A stretch of DNA of 17,091 nucleotides from an uncultured Tannerella sp. (GTDB lineage: Bacteria; Bacteroidota; Bacteroidia; Bacteroidales; Tannerellaceae): positions 1 to 17,091 of the forward strand of contig CALHPT010000291.1 in NCBI GenBank assembly GCA_938036405.1, given 5' to 3'. The stretch's first letter is position 1; every line of letters begins with the position of its first letter. Below, piece after piece: positions 7,923 to 14,753 of the stretch. A program made the position numbers and the translations under genes. The notes beneath the pieces are model-generated. The model was given only the letters and a program-made list of their open reading frames with translations, was not told where the DNA came from and made no database searches.

Positions 7923-7983
7923 GAGGATAACATCCTCAGATAAAAAAGTAGAAGGGGTCTCCTCGCCAAGAGGGGGCCCCTTC
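7923..7983 (-). terminator. Rho-independent terminator between convergent operons
   Basis: Two hairpins lie between the convergent genes. The larger (arms 7951-7964 and 7970-7983, GAAGGGG pairing with CCCCTTC plus an inner C/T-rich by G-rich part) is followed on the minus strand by TACTTTTTTATC. It therefore terminates the leftward 5'-nucleotidase operon. The smaller, GAGGAT-AAC-ATCCTC (7923-7937), has no T-tract on either side. On the plus strand both could slow transcription from the peptidase operon, but neither is a canonical plus-strand terminator. Confidence 0.75.
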
Positions 7984-8041
7984 CTGTATTCGGTCGCTTA
8001 CCTTTTCACGACCGACAGAGTTAAGAAGACGTTTTACTCGT

Positions 8042-9481
8042 TCATTTCTCCATATCCTCACCGCCCGTGTAAGTGCGGCAGACAGCACCCTTATAGTCAA
8101 TCGACGGGTGCTTCTCGAGGTACTTAATAATCTCGTCGGCAGACTTGACATGCAAATTCGTGCCGTCCTTATCGCCGCGTTTGTAATCGGCAACGGAAGC
8201 GACATAGCTGTTCAAAGCCACCTTGTAGGTGCGCTTCTCGTCAAACTTGCCACCCTTCTCGCCCCGCACCTTGATGCCTTTCACCTCGCGATTGGTGCGC
8301 CCCAGATCGATCTGGTACGTGATGCCCGAGACGAAGGCGGGGCCGTAGTCGTCAGCGCGGCAGATAGCCTTCAGAAGCTCCTTCACCTCGGCGCCGGTGA
8401 GGTTGAACACCATCAGCTCGTTTCCGAAGGGGTCAAGGCGGAGCACATCGCCCACCGTCATGCCTCCCTTAGGGAGCGTCTCGTAGCGTACACCGCCGCA
8501 GTTCTGCACGGCAATGTCAGCGCCCGCGGCGGCACGTTGCGCGTCGGCCATCATGCAACCCAGCTCCTGCTTCGACGAGAAGCCGTTGGGCACCTGCGTC
8601 AGCACGCGGTTGAGGACAGGGTTGTCGCTGAATTTATCCACCATCGCCTGCACCTCCGGATTGATGCGGGGGAAATCTGCGATATGGATCAGGCGCGCCT
8701 GCTTGTCAATGACCTTACCGTCTTGCAGCTTCAGCTTGATCTCGGTCACGTTCGCCAGCTTCTTGCCCGCTTGCGTGATCAGCACACCGCTGTGCAGATG
8801 ATTGCCCTCAAGCGCCGTGTGCGAATGTCCACCGACGATGAGGTCCGCCTCGGGGAAGACCTTAGCCAGCTCAATGTCCGCCTCATAGCCGTTGTGAGTA
8901 AGCAGGATGAGCACATCGCAACGGTCGCGCAGCCACTTGTACTCCGGCGCTACGTCGTTGGGATAACGGAAGGTGATTCCCCGCATAGCGTCCGGGTGCG
9001 CATCGGGGATACCGTTGCGATTCACTTGGATCAGCCCAAGGATGCAAAAGCGGATGCCGTCGCGCTCAAAGAACTTATACGGCTCGATGTGTAGCCGGAG
9101 CGTGTCGTTAGGATACATGTTGGCGCATACGTAGCGGAAGTTAGAGAGGTTGATCAGCTCGCGAAATCCATCGAGTTTGGAGTCAAACTCGTGGTTGCCG
9201 ACAGCTGAGAGATCAAACTTCACGCTGTTCATTAGCGCCACCATCGGATAGCCCGTGATGGGATACATGTCGTTGATCGGGTTGCCCGTACGATTGTCAC
9301 CGCCTGAGAGCAGTAGCAAGTTCGGGTGCAGAGCGCGCACACTGTCCACGATAGCGGCGAAGCGGGAGAAGTTCTCCACCGCCGCGTGCATATCGTTTGT
9401 GGCAAGGATCGTAAACTCTTTCGTCTGTGCCGACGCCGAAAGCGTCAGCACAGCTAGTAGGGAGATGCAATAGCGTTTCAT
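8042..9481 (-). CDS. Exported 5'-nucleotidase / metallophosphoesterase (UshA-like)
   Basis: A 479-aa protein. The ATG at 9481 is chosen because a signal peptide follows directly (MKRYCISLLAVLTLSASA, cleavage near 18); a longer frame to 9673 would overlap the upstream gene. The N-terminal metallophosphoesterase domain shows the two-metal ligands Asp30/His32 (NDMH), Asp62 (GGDN), Asn96/His97 (GNHE), His196 (THNG) and His219/His221 (GHSHT). The C-terminal 5'-nucleotidase domain (about 300-479) has QNCGGVR (326-332) and DPFGNEL (350-356), which form the nucleotide pocket. The usual GGDGY loop near the end is replaced by a less typical KRGDKDG segment. Likely role: dephosphorylating nucleotides or UDP-sugars in the periplasm for salvage. 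It lies 44 bp after the TMEM43-like gene and is probably in the same operon. Confidence 0.9.
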   Translation of the reverse strand: MKRYCISLLAVLTLSASAQTKEFTILATNDMHAAVENFSRFAAIVDSVRALHPNLLLLSGGDNRTGNPINDMYPITGYPMVALMNSVKFDLSAVGNHEFDSKLDGFRELINLSNFRYVCANMYPNDTLRLHIEPYKFFERDGIRFCILGLIQVNRNGIPDAHPDAMRGITFRYPNDVAPEYKWLRDRCDVLILLTHNGYEADIELAKVFPEADLIVGGHSHTALEGNHLHSGVLITQAGKKLANVTEIKLKLQDGKVIDKQARLIHIADFPRINPEVQAMVDKFSDNPVLNRVLTQVPNGFSSKQELGCMMADAQRAAAGADIAVQNCGGVRYETLPKGGMTVGDVLRLDPFGNELMVFNLTGAEVKELLKAICRADDYGPAFVSGITYQIDLGRTNREVKGIKVRGEKGGKFDEKRTYKVALNSYVASVADYKRGDKDGTNLHVKSADEIIKYLEKHPSIDYKGAVCRTYTGGEDMEK

Positions 9482-9525
9482 AAGGATATATTGATCGTTT
9501 GTGTGATAATTCTTCAACGTCCGAC

Positions 9526-10734
9526 TTAAGCCTGAGGAGCGGGCTGCGCATCCATATTCTTCTTCCCCCTCGTCTTCAGGAACACGATACCTCCAATGGC
9601 CAGCACAAGTAACGAGATGCCAATGATCGGCCGAAAGACAAGCCACGCGATAGCAATGATGATAAGAGACCATGCCAGACCTAATATCCAGCTGACCAGC
9701 CCCACACCAGCACCGACTATGCTACCCAAAAACGGCAACACCTTAAACAGCATCGGCAGCAATCCAAACATGCCCTTCAGACCAATCACGATGAGCAGTA
9801 CACCCACCAGACGCAGCACCCAGGTCAACATGTTGTTCTCTGACCGGGCCTGCTCGATCATCTCGTCCGCGCTCACCGTACCCATCTGCACCCGCGAGAA
9901 GCTCTGCCCATTCTTGGCTTTGTAGGCCTTAAATGTCGAGTCATCCACCTGTGCAATAAGGGAGATGTCAGCCGGCGGGACCTTCGTAAATGTCACGCGC
10001 ACATCGCCGATCTGCGGACTATTGGGCGAGAGTCCCAAGTAAACCGTATTCGCATTCGTGTGTACCAGCGACGACTTCTCGTCCACCTGAGGCATGAGCA
10101 CATGTAACCGTTCATTCCAAGTAAAGTGTTGTTCCTCTGTCATGCGCACCTCAGCCGGCTCACTGCCGCTGATCGATCGCACAAACGACTCGGGCAGCGT
10201 GTAAGCCCCGAACGTCACGTTCTGCGCTAACTCTTCGCGCTCCTCCACCTCACTCAACACCTTGTTCGCACTCTGGTACTGCGGATCTTTGAATTCGTCC
10301 GAGTTCACAGGTTTGTCCACCCACTTCTTTTCGTAGGTGTACGTCGTTGTGGTTTCCTTCCCACCGCCGATCTTCTCGCGCTCTTTCGTTTGTGCGTTTT
10401 CTACCCACTGGTAGTACTCGACTTTCCGGTCAAGCCGAATAGCCACTTCGCGCACGCCGAACATGTCGTCCGTAAGCGAATCCTTCGTGTCGGCAAAGGC
10501 CGATGCATGGATCAGCTTACCATTGAGTGACGCGTCAAGCCTCGATACGTCTGCGATAGACTCTACGTACGATGCTGCATCGCCGATCGCCTTGGCCGTC
10601 TTTACAAATCGTCCCTCGTTCCACCACAGCAGGCATGTACCGATGATGAACATCATCAACCCGCCTATCATTCCTTTTGCTGAGCCAGCCAGACGTTGGC
10701 CGTAGCTCGTGCTTGTAGTCTCTGTATAAGCCAT
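9526..10734 (-). CDS. TMEM43 (LUMA) family membrane protein
   Basis: This 402-aa protein has the family layout: one N-terminal membrane segment (about 21-38) ending in LLWWNEGRFVKTAKAI, a large central extracytoplasmic domain (about 40-300) and several closely spaced C-terminal membrane segments (about 304-390). The LLWWNEGR motif after the first helix is the hallmark of TMEM43/PF07787 proteins, which occur in animals (nuclear envelope/ER) and scattered bacteria. Its bacterial function is not established. The central domain includes a Thr/Tyr-rich stretch (KETTTTYTYEKKW). It follows a 62-aa gene by 42 bp and precedes a 5'-nucleotidase by 44 bp, all leftward. Family assignment is strong; the role is unknown. 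Confidence 0.88.
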   Translation of the reverse strand: MAYTETTSTSYGQRLAGSAKGMIGGLMMFIIGTCLLWWNEGRFVKTAKAIGDAASYVESIADVSRLDASLNGKLIHASAFADTKDSLTDDMFGVREVAIRLDRKVEYYQWVENAQTKEREKIGGGKETTTTYTYEKKWVDKPVNSDEFKDPQYQSANKVLSEVEEREELAQNVTFGAYTLPESFVRSISGSEPAEVRMTEEQHFTWNERLHVLMPQVDEKSSLVHTNANTVYLGLSPNSPQIGDVRVTFTKVPPADISLIAQVDDSTFKAYKAKNGQSFSRVQMGTVSADEMIEQARSENNMLTWVLRLVGVLLIVIGLKGMFGLLPMLFKVLPFLGSIVGAGVGLVSWILGLAWSLIIIAIAWLVFRPIIGISLLVLAIGGIVFLKTRGKKNMDAQPAPQA

Positions 10735-10776
10735 GATTCGTATAGATTAAATGTTTTGTATGTATTCTTCTCTCGT

Positions 10777-10965
10777 TCATTTCGACTTTTGATCCGAGGA
10801 TTCATCCCGTTTTCGAGCTGTCTTCTTGCGTCTCCAGATGAACTCCTCGTCATAATCTATAGGTGCCAACCAATTTTCACATTGCTCAATGAGCAACTCA
10901 CAATAGCGATCTAAATGCTTGGCTCGCATCACTAAGACCTCTCTGCTAATCTTTTCCGCCATCAT
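10777..10965 (-). CDS. Small hypothetical protein (62 aa)
   Basis: The frame is open from 11037, but I choose the ATGATG at 10965. A perfect TAACTTTG -7 box (10990-10997) lies 24 nt upstream of it, and a longer product would need translation from upstream of that promoter. The protein is charged: MMAEKISREVLVMRAKHLDRY looks helical and amphipathic, a middle part contains CENWLAPIDYDEEFIW, and the tail is very basic (RRKKTARKR). There is no signal peptide or membrane segment, and I recognise no family. It starts the TMEM43-like operon. Coding status is plausible but unproven. Confidence 0.5.
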   Translation of the reverse strand: MMAEKISREVLVMRAKHLDRYCELLIEQCENWLAPIDYDEEFIWRRKKTARKRDESSDQKSK

Positions 10966-10989
10966 CGTATTGGGTTTTGATTTCGAGGG

Positions 10990-10997
10990 CAAAGTTA
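10990..10997 (-). promoter_or_regulatory. Promoter of the TMEM43-like operon, -7 box
   Basis: The minus strand reads TAACTTTG, a perfect TAnnTTTG. The predicted start of transcription is near 10983, with a leader of under 20 nt before the ATG at 10965. No clear -33 element is seen; instead a 20-bp palindrome lies just upstream. Confidence 0.55.
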
Positions 10998-11018
10998 CAC
11001 CCAACTCCTCCGCCTGCC

Positions 11019-11038
11019 TATGCGTAAAGTTACGCATA
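11019..11038. promoter_or_regulatory. 20-bp palindrome, candidate operator
   Basis: TATGCGTAAAGTTACGCATA has perfect 9-bp arms around a 2-bp centre. It lies at about -36 to -55 relative to the predicted start of the TMEM43-like operon, where an activator often binds. Its GTAACTTT half also matches the sequence of the nearby -7 box. Confidence 0.45.
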
Positions 11039-11070
11039 TTTAAATGTTAATGAAACGCGGGTTGTGTATT

Positions 11071-11085
11071 TTTAGGCAGCCTAAA
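11071..11085. promoter_or_regulatory. 15-bp palindrome, possible operator
   Basis: TTTAGGCAGCCTAAA has perfect 7-bp arms around one base, about 90-100 bp upstream of the predicted transcription start of the TMEM43-like operon. No T-tract follows, so it is more like a protein-binding site than a terminator. I did not notice a second copy in the window. Confidence 0.3.
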
Positions 11086-11888
11086 GACACCATCCCTCAA
11101 GTCAAAACATCCACTCATAAAAATGACAGATCGCCTTTATTTATGCAGAATATCGCGTCATATTTCAACGAGGATTAAAAGCCTCCATACATGCTTCTAA
11201 TTCCTAAAAGATGTGCACGCTTAACTCTGACTTGCCTCCATCTATCTATTCGTGAGAAGTAATGAAAGACTCCCCCTCTTTGTCATATTTATCCCCTTAT
11301 TCCCAAGCTCCTACCTATCCTGCTTACACCTTTCCCTTCGCTTAATTCTAAATATTTCTCATCGGTTTTCCTTCTCAAAATACATAAATGCCTGAATCAG
11401 GTATTCCTACGGACCGTTTAGGGCTGTTTTTCCATGCAACACCTTGTTCCACCTCCCGTCTCCGATCAATCTCCACGAACAATCCTGTGATCAGAATAGC
11501 CGTTCCAAATCAACCGCACTTAGGACTTTATCGTTCGTCTGCCTTTTGTCGTTTCATACGCTGCAGGTACGCCGTCTGTCGGACCACGGAGTCTACTGTA
11601 AAAGCATTTTCCTATGCCATATAAAAACTCTGAGATATCATAGTCTATGAAATAACCACTCCTTCATACGGGAATAAGGTTTCATAGCACACTCTGTACA
11701 TCCGATGACAAACAAAGCACTGGCCTGTTGGATGTTAGGCTTCCAATGAAAAACTTTCCCTCGAAATCCGACCGCTTGAGTGTCGCCGTACTTCGTCTGC
11801 CAACAGGAGTTTGTTGCTTTTTGATTCTCGTTTTCAACCCCATCTGAACGAAAGAGATCTCTGGTAACTTCCGTCTGACTATAACTGC
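11086..11888. other. AT-rich intergenic stretch without a convincing gene
   Basis: About 800 bp of AT-rich sequence between the TMEM43-like operon and the PerR-like gene. The open frames present (plus strand 11388-11624 and 11444-11650; minus strand 11638-11898) have no recognisable family or clear promoter, and the last needs a GTG start inside a palindrome. A 13-bp palindrome, TCATAGTCTATGA, lies at 11638-11650. The minus-strand frame (FRGKVFHWKP, KPYSRMKEWLF) might be a decayed fragment of something once coding. I see no tRNA or CRISPR here. Confidence 0.5.
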
Positions 11889-11938
11889 AATCTAACACTA
11901 TATTCGCTGCGTGTTTTTTTACAATATAGTGTTAGATT
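11889..11938. repeat. 16-bp perfect inverted repeat (large AT-rich hairpin)
   Basis: Left arm AATCTAACACTATATT (11889-11904) and right arm AATATAGTGTTAGATT (11923-11938) are perfect reverse complements across an 18-nt loop containing seven T residues. Two more T residues follow the right arm. It could be a terminator, a protein-binding site, or the fused ends of a lost small mobile element. No flanking target duplication is evident. It lies about 180 bp upstream of the perR-like promoter. Confidence 0.8.
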
Positions 11939-12117
11939 TTAAGGCTAACAGATTGGCTGGGGTTGTCGGGAGACAGCTCCAGATCTTTTTCTCCCACATC
12001 GTCCGCTCTGTAAACAGGTGTTTTTCAGCTTAAATAAAGAGGTGTGTTTCGTGCAAATTCTTCGTATAGTTTGCAGCATGTATGTCTATTGCGACGTATA
12101 TCAGTGGATAATCTTTC

Positions 12118-12125
12118 TATCTTTG
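12118..12125 (+). promoter_or_regulatory. Promoter of the perR-like gene, -7 box
   Basis: TATCTTTG is a perfect TAnnTTTG box 23 nt ahead of the ATG at 12149. Transcription would begin near 12132, giving a leader of about 17 nt. This supports the 12149 start over an upstream in-frame start at 12044. No clear Fur/PerR-box palindrome is seen next to it. Confidence 0.65.
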
Positions 12126-12148
12126 CTCTCAATAAAAAGAAATTTCAC

Positions 12149-12691
12149 ATGAAGCAGACAGAGCCGAGATTAACGCGGAAATACTTGATGGATCATGACA
12201 TCAGACCCTCTACCCAGCGGATAGCTATTATGCAATTTCTGTTGGATAATCACACCCATCCCACGGCAGAAGAGATTTATCTGCAGCTTTTGCCAAAGAT
12301 ACCTTCACTCTCCAAAACAACGGTTTATAACACAATGAAACTGTTCATCCGCAAGGGGGTGGCAATCATGGTCGACATTGACGGACGCAATGCCCGTTTC
12401 GACGGGGATGTCAATACACACGCCCATTTCCAATGTCACTCATGCAACCGCATCTTTGATTTGGATCAGCCAAACTTGCATTCGGCCATTTCAATTGAAG
12501 AAGGATTTTCTGTCGAGAGTCTCTGTCTCAACATTCGCGGACTGTGTCCCGAATGCAACCACCGCAACCAAGCAGAATCCTGTACAGGTATAACCAAGGC
12601 CAAACGGCCAGTACACGCATCTATCGAACAGCTGCTGAATGAGAGCCAGGCGGAAGAAGCCATGGCTCTGCAGCTCGAAAGCGAAATGTGA
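12149..12691 (+). CDS. perR: Fur-family regulator, PerR-like
   Basis: This 180-aa cytoplasmic repressor has an N-terminal winged helix, with recognition helix PSLSKTTVYNTMKLF around 52-66, and a C-terminal dimerisation and metal domain. The five regulatory ligands of PerR (His37, Asp85, His91, His93, Asp104) all fall at the same residue numbers as in B. subtilis PerR. Structural-zinc pairs Cys96/Cys99 and Cys133/Cys136 are present. PerR senses peroxide through iron-catalysed oxidation of its histidines and represses peroxide-defence genes. A polar tail of about 40 residues follows the second Cys pair. Bacteroidota relatives include a haem-responsive Fur homologue of P. gingivalis, so the exact signal is uncertain. 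The start at 12149 matches the promoter and the family N-terminus. Its stop directly abuts that of the convergent glycosyltransferase gene. Confidence 0.88.
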   Translation: MKQTEPRLTRKYLMDHDIRPSTQRIAIMQFLLDNHTHPTAEEIYLQLLPKIPSLSKTTVYNTMKLFIRKGVAIMVDIDGRNARFDGDVNTHAHFQCHSCNRIFDLDQPNLHSAISIEEGFSVESLCLNIRGLCPECNHRNQAESCTGITKAKRPVHASIEQLLNESQAEEAMALQLESEM

Positions 12692-13732
12692 TTATGGCTT
12701 GACTCCCCCGAGCCGCTCCTCGACCTTCCGCACGATTCGCTCGGGGCGTATACGCGTCATGCAGGCCCAGTCGCCACGATGGCAGAGCTTGTCACCAAAT
12801 ATGGAGCAGGGGCGGCAATCTAGCTCCTCTTGGATGGCGTTCTCCGGCGATAGTCCATACGGATAGAAGCCTGCAAAGGGGTGCGTGGCGCCCCAGACGG
12901 AGACGACCGGCGTACCGACGAGCGCTGCAAAGTGCATGTTGGCCGAATCCATACAGAGAAACACATCCAAACGACTGATCAAGGCCAGCTCCTGGTCGAA
13001 CGTATAGCGGCCAGCCATGCTCCGCACCTGCGACCGCTCTGAAGCCCATCGGTCGAGCGTCTCCTTTTCTTCTCCCTTTCCCCCAAACAGAAAAACAGTG
13101 ACGTCTCCGCGTCCGGATAGAAGTTCGATCACTCGCTCCATTTGTGCAGGCGGATAGATCTTGCCCGTATGGCGGGCAAAAGGAGCAATGCCTACCCAAT
13201 AGCCGACCTTCTGTCCGGCCATCTCGCAGATCACGGCCTCGTCAGCCGGATGCGATGCAAAAAGCGATCGGAACGTATGTGAGAACTGAAATCCGGCTGC
13301 CCGAAAGACGTCAGCATAGCGCTCCGTCACGGAGCGTAGTGGGCGGATCGTTTTGGGCGGACGCGCCGTCAATGCCCGGCGTTCCTCCCGCATTTTGTCG
13401 AGCCGATAGACTGGCACACCCCATAACCGAAATACAACTCCAATCGCTCGACTACGAATGACATTGTGCAGATCCACTACCCGATCGAATCGCTCGTGCG
13501 TCAGCCTGAAAGCCAATCGAAACACACCCCATAGCGACCGCTCTGCGCCTTTCGTATCGACTCCAATGAGAGTCACATTCTCTGGACGGTGAATGAAGAG
13601 AGAGGTAAGGAAGGGCTGTGTTAGCACCGTAAACGTGTCCTTGGAATGAGCACGCGCGACGGAATAAATGATAGGGATAGTCATAGCCACGTCGCCAATG
13701 GCCGATAGTCGGATGATGAGCGTCTTTGCCAT
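12692..13732 (-). CDS. Glycosyltransferase family 9 (heptosyltransferase-like)
   Basis: This 346-aa GT-B enzyme of family 9 opens with LIIRLSAIGDVAMTIP, whose Asp14 corresponds to the catalytic Asp of WaaC-type enzymes. It also has GIAPFARHTGKIYP (181-194) and the donor-binding MDSANMHFAALVGTPVVSVWG (261-281, including Asp262). Near the C-terminus four cysteines (306, 309, 317, 324) form a C-x2-C-x7-C-x6-C cluster, seen as I recall in Bacteroidota members. Role: likely transfer of a heptose or other sugar to lipopolysaccharide core on the inner leaflet of the inner membrane; the exact sugar is not deducible. It starts 18 bp after purN ends and is probably co-transcribed with it. Its stop codon touches that of the convergent perR-like gene, leaving no room for a separate terminator. 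Confidence 0.9.
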   Translation of the reverse strand: MAKTLIIRLSAIGDVAMTIPIIYSVARAHSKDTFTVLTQPFLTSLFIHRPENVTLIGVDTKGAERSLWGVFRLAFRLTHERFDRVVDLHNVIRSRAIGVVFRLWGVPVYRLDKMREERRALTARPPKTIRPLRSVTERYADVFRAAGFQFSHTFRSLFASHPADEAVICEMAGQKVGYWVGIAPFARHTGKIYPPAQMERVIELLSGRGDVTVFLFGGKGEEKETLDRWASERSQVRSMAGRYTFDQELALISRLDVFLCMDSANMHFAALVGTPVVSVWGATHPFAGFYPYGLSPENAIQEELDCRPCSIFGDKLCHRGDWACMTRIRPERIVRKVEERLGGVKP

Positions 13733-13750
13733 AGACGTGTGGCCTAGCGG

Positions 13751-14338
13751 TCAGGCCTGATCGGGCAGGGGACTTCCACATACCACGTGCTCAATCACCT
13801 GCGGGTAGTAGGCATATTCAAGTGCATGAACACGCGCGGCAATCTCCAATGCACTGTCGCCCGGTAACACAGGGCATTGTGCTTGAAAGATGATACGGCC
13901 TTCGTCGTATCGACTATTAATATAATGTATCGTGATGCCCGTCACCTTGTCGCCAGCCGCGATCACCGCCTCATGCACGTGCATGCCATACATGCCCTTA
14001 CCACCGTGGCGAGGAAGGAGAGCTGGATGAATATTTATAATCTTCTCCGGGTATGCCTGAAGCATCACGTCGGGGATTTTATTCATGAACCCGGCCAACA
14101 CGATGAAATCAATCTTGGCCTCGGACAGACTCTTAAGTACCGATGCACCGTCGGCAAAGTCCGTATTGGAAAAAGAGAGGGAAGGAATACCCAGGCGCGC
14201 AGCACGCTCATGTACACGTGCACGAGGATTGTTTGAGCAGATTAGAACAACGCGTACAGAGGTGTTTTCAGAGAAATATCGCGTGATATTTTCGGCATTG
14301 CTGCCGTTGCCTGAGGCGAGGATAGCTATTCGTTTCAT
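13751..14338 (-). CDS. purN: Phosphoribosylglycinamide formyltransferase (GAR transformylase)
   Basis: This 195-aa cytoplasmic enzyme transfers a formyl group from 10-formyltetrahydrofolate to GAR, the step after purD in purine synthesis. Visible landmarks: the phosphate-binding loop ASGNGSN (8-14), the catalytic Asn102 and His104 in NIHPALLP, GMYGMHVHEAV around 115-125 and catalytic Asp145 in SRYDEGRII. Length is typical. It is divergent from acpP, a common Bacteroidota arrangement, and is followed after 18 bp by the glycosyltransferase gene. Assignment is secure. Confidence 0.96.
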   Translation of the reverse strand: MKRIAILASGNGSNAENITRYFSENTSVRVVLICSNNPRARVHERAARLGIPSLSFSNTDFADGASVLKSLSEAKIDFIVLAGFMNKIPDVMLQAYPEKIINIHPALLPRHGGKGMYGMHVHEAVIAAGDKVTGITIHYINSRYDEGRIIFQAQCPVLPGDSALEIAARVHALEYAYYPQVIEHVVCGSPLPDQA

Positions 14339-14495
14339 TTCGATTATGGAGCCATATGGTGCACAAACAAAGTGCGAATGTGCAGGATTTGGGGTTTTTT
14401 ATAGGGTGAAACCAATGTGTGACGGTAGAAAATACTTTCCTTTGCGGCGCAAATGTAAAAATGTCGTATTACACTAATCTTTAAAACTTAGAATT
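14339..14495. promoter_or_regulatory. Divergent purN / acpP control region
   Basis: For acpP, TTCCTTTG at 14438-14445 (plus) is one mismatch from TAnnTTTG and would give a leader of about 44 nt. It overlaps the palindrome TTTGCGGCGCAAA (14441-14453, 6-bp arms), a possible operator. For purN, the minus strand reads TTTGTTTG at 14364-14371, also one mismatch away. Neither has a clear -33 element, so both promoter calls are tentative. Confidence 0.35.
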
Positions 14496-14732
14496 ATGTC
14501 TGATGTAGCATCTCGCGTAAAGGCGATTATTGTGGACAAATTGAGTGTCGAGGAATCGGAAGTAACGAACGAAGCGAGCTTCACCAACGACTTGGGTGCA
14601 GACTCTCTCGACACAGTAGAGTTGATCATGGAGTTTGAGAAAGAGTTCGGTCTTTCGATTCCGGATGATCAGGCTGAAAAGATCTCCACGGTAGGAGACG
14701 CCATTGCTTATATCGAAGCAAACGCGAAGTAA
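14496..14732 (+). CDS. acpP: Acyl carrier protein
   Basis: This 78-aa acidic four-helix protein carries the DSL motif in GADSLDTVEL. Ser37 is the site of 4'-phosphopantetheine attachment. It carries growing acyl chains as thioesters for the type II fatty-acid synthase in the cytoplasm. Length and sequence are canonical. It is the first gene of the acpP-fabF-rnc operon; fabF begins 21 bp downstream. Assignment is secure. Confidence 0.98.
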   Translation: MSDVASRVKAIIVDKLSVEESEVTNEASFTNDLGADSLDTVELIMEFEKEFGLSIPDDQAEKISTVGDAIAYIEANAK

Positions 14733-14753
14733 CCACCACGCTTTTTATTCGTC

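Noticed and set aside
8108..9094. 328-codon open frame on the plus strand
   Set aside because: It is antisense to the 5'-nucleotidase gene, with no family features.
9482..9673. 64-codon upstream extension of the 5'-nucleotidase
   Set aside because: It would overlap the TMEM43-like gene and place a signal peptide at an internal position; the ATG at 9481 explains the signal peptide.
11638..11898. 86-codon minus-strand frame as a real gene
   Set aside because: It needs a GTG start inside a 16-bp inverted repeat, has no promoter box that I can see and no recognisable family; kept only as a possible remnant.
12044..12148. 35-codon upstream extension of the PerR-like gene
   Set aside because: A perfect -7 box lies inside it and the family N-terminus aligns with the ATG at 12149.
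13738..13760. tRNA-like string (GCCTAGCGGTCAGGCCTGA)
   Set aside because: It resembles a D-arm but no cloverleaf follows; it lies at the end of purN and in the short gap before the next gene.
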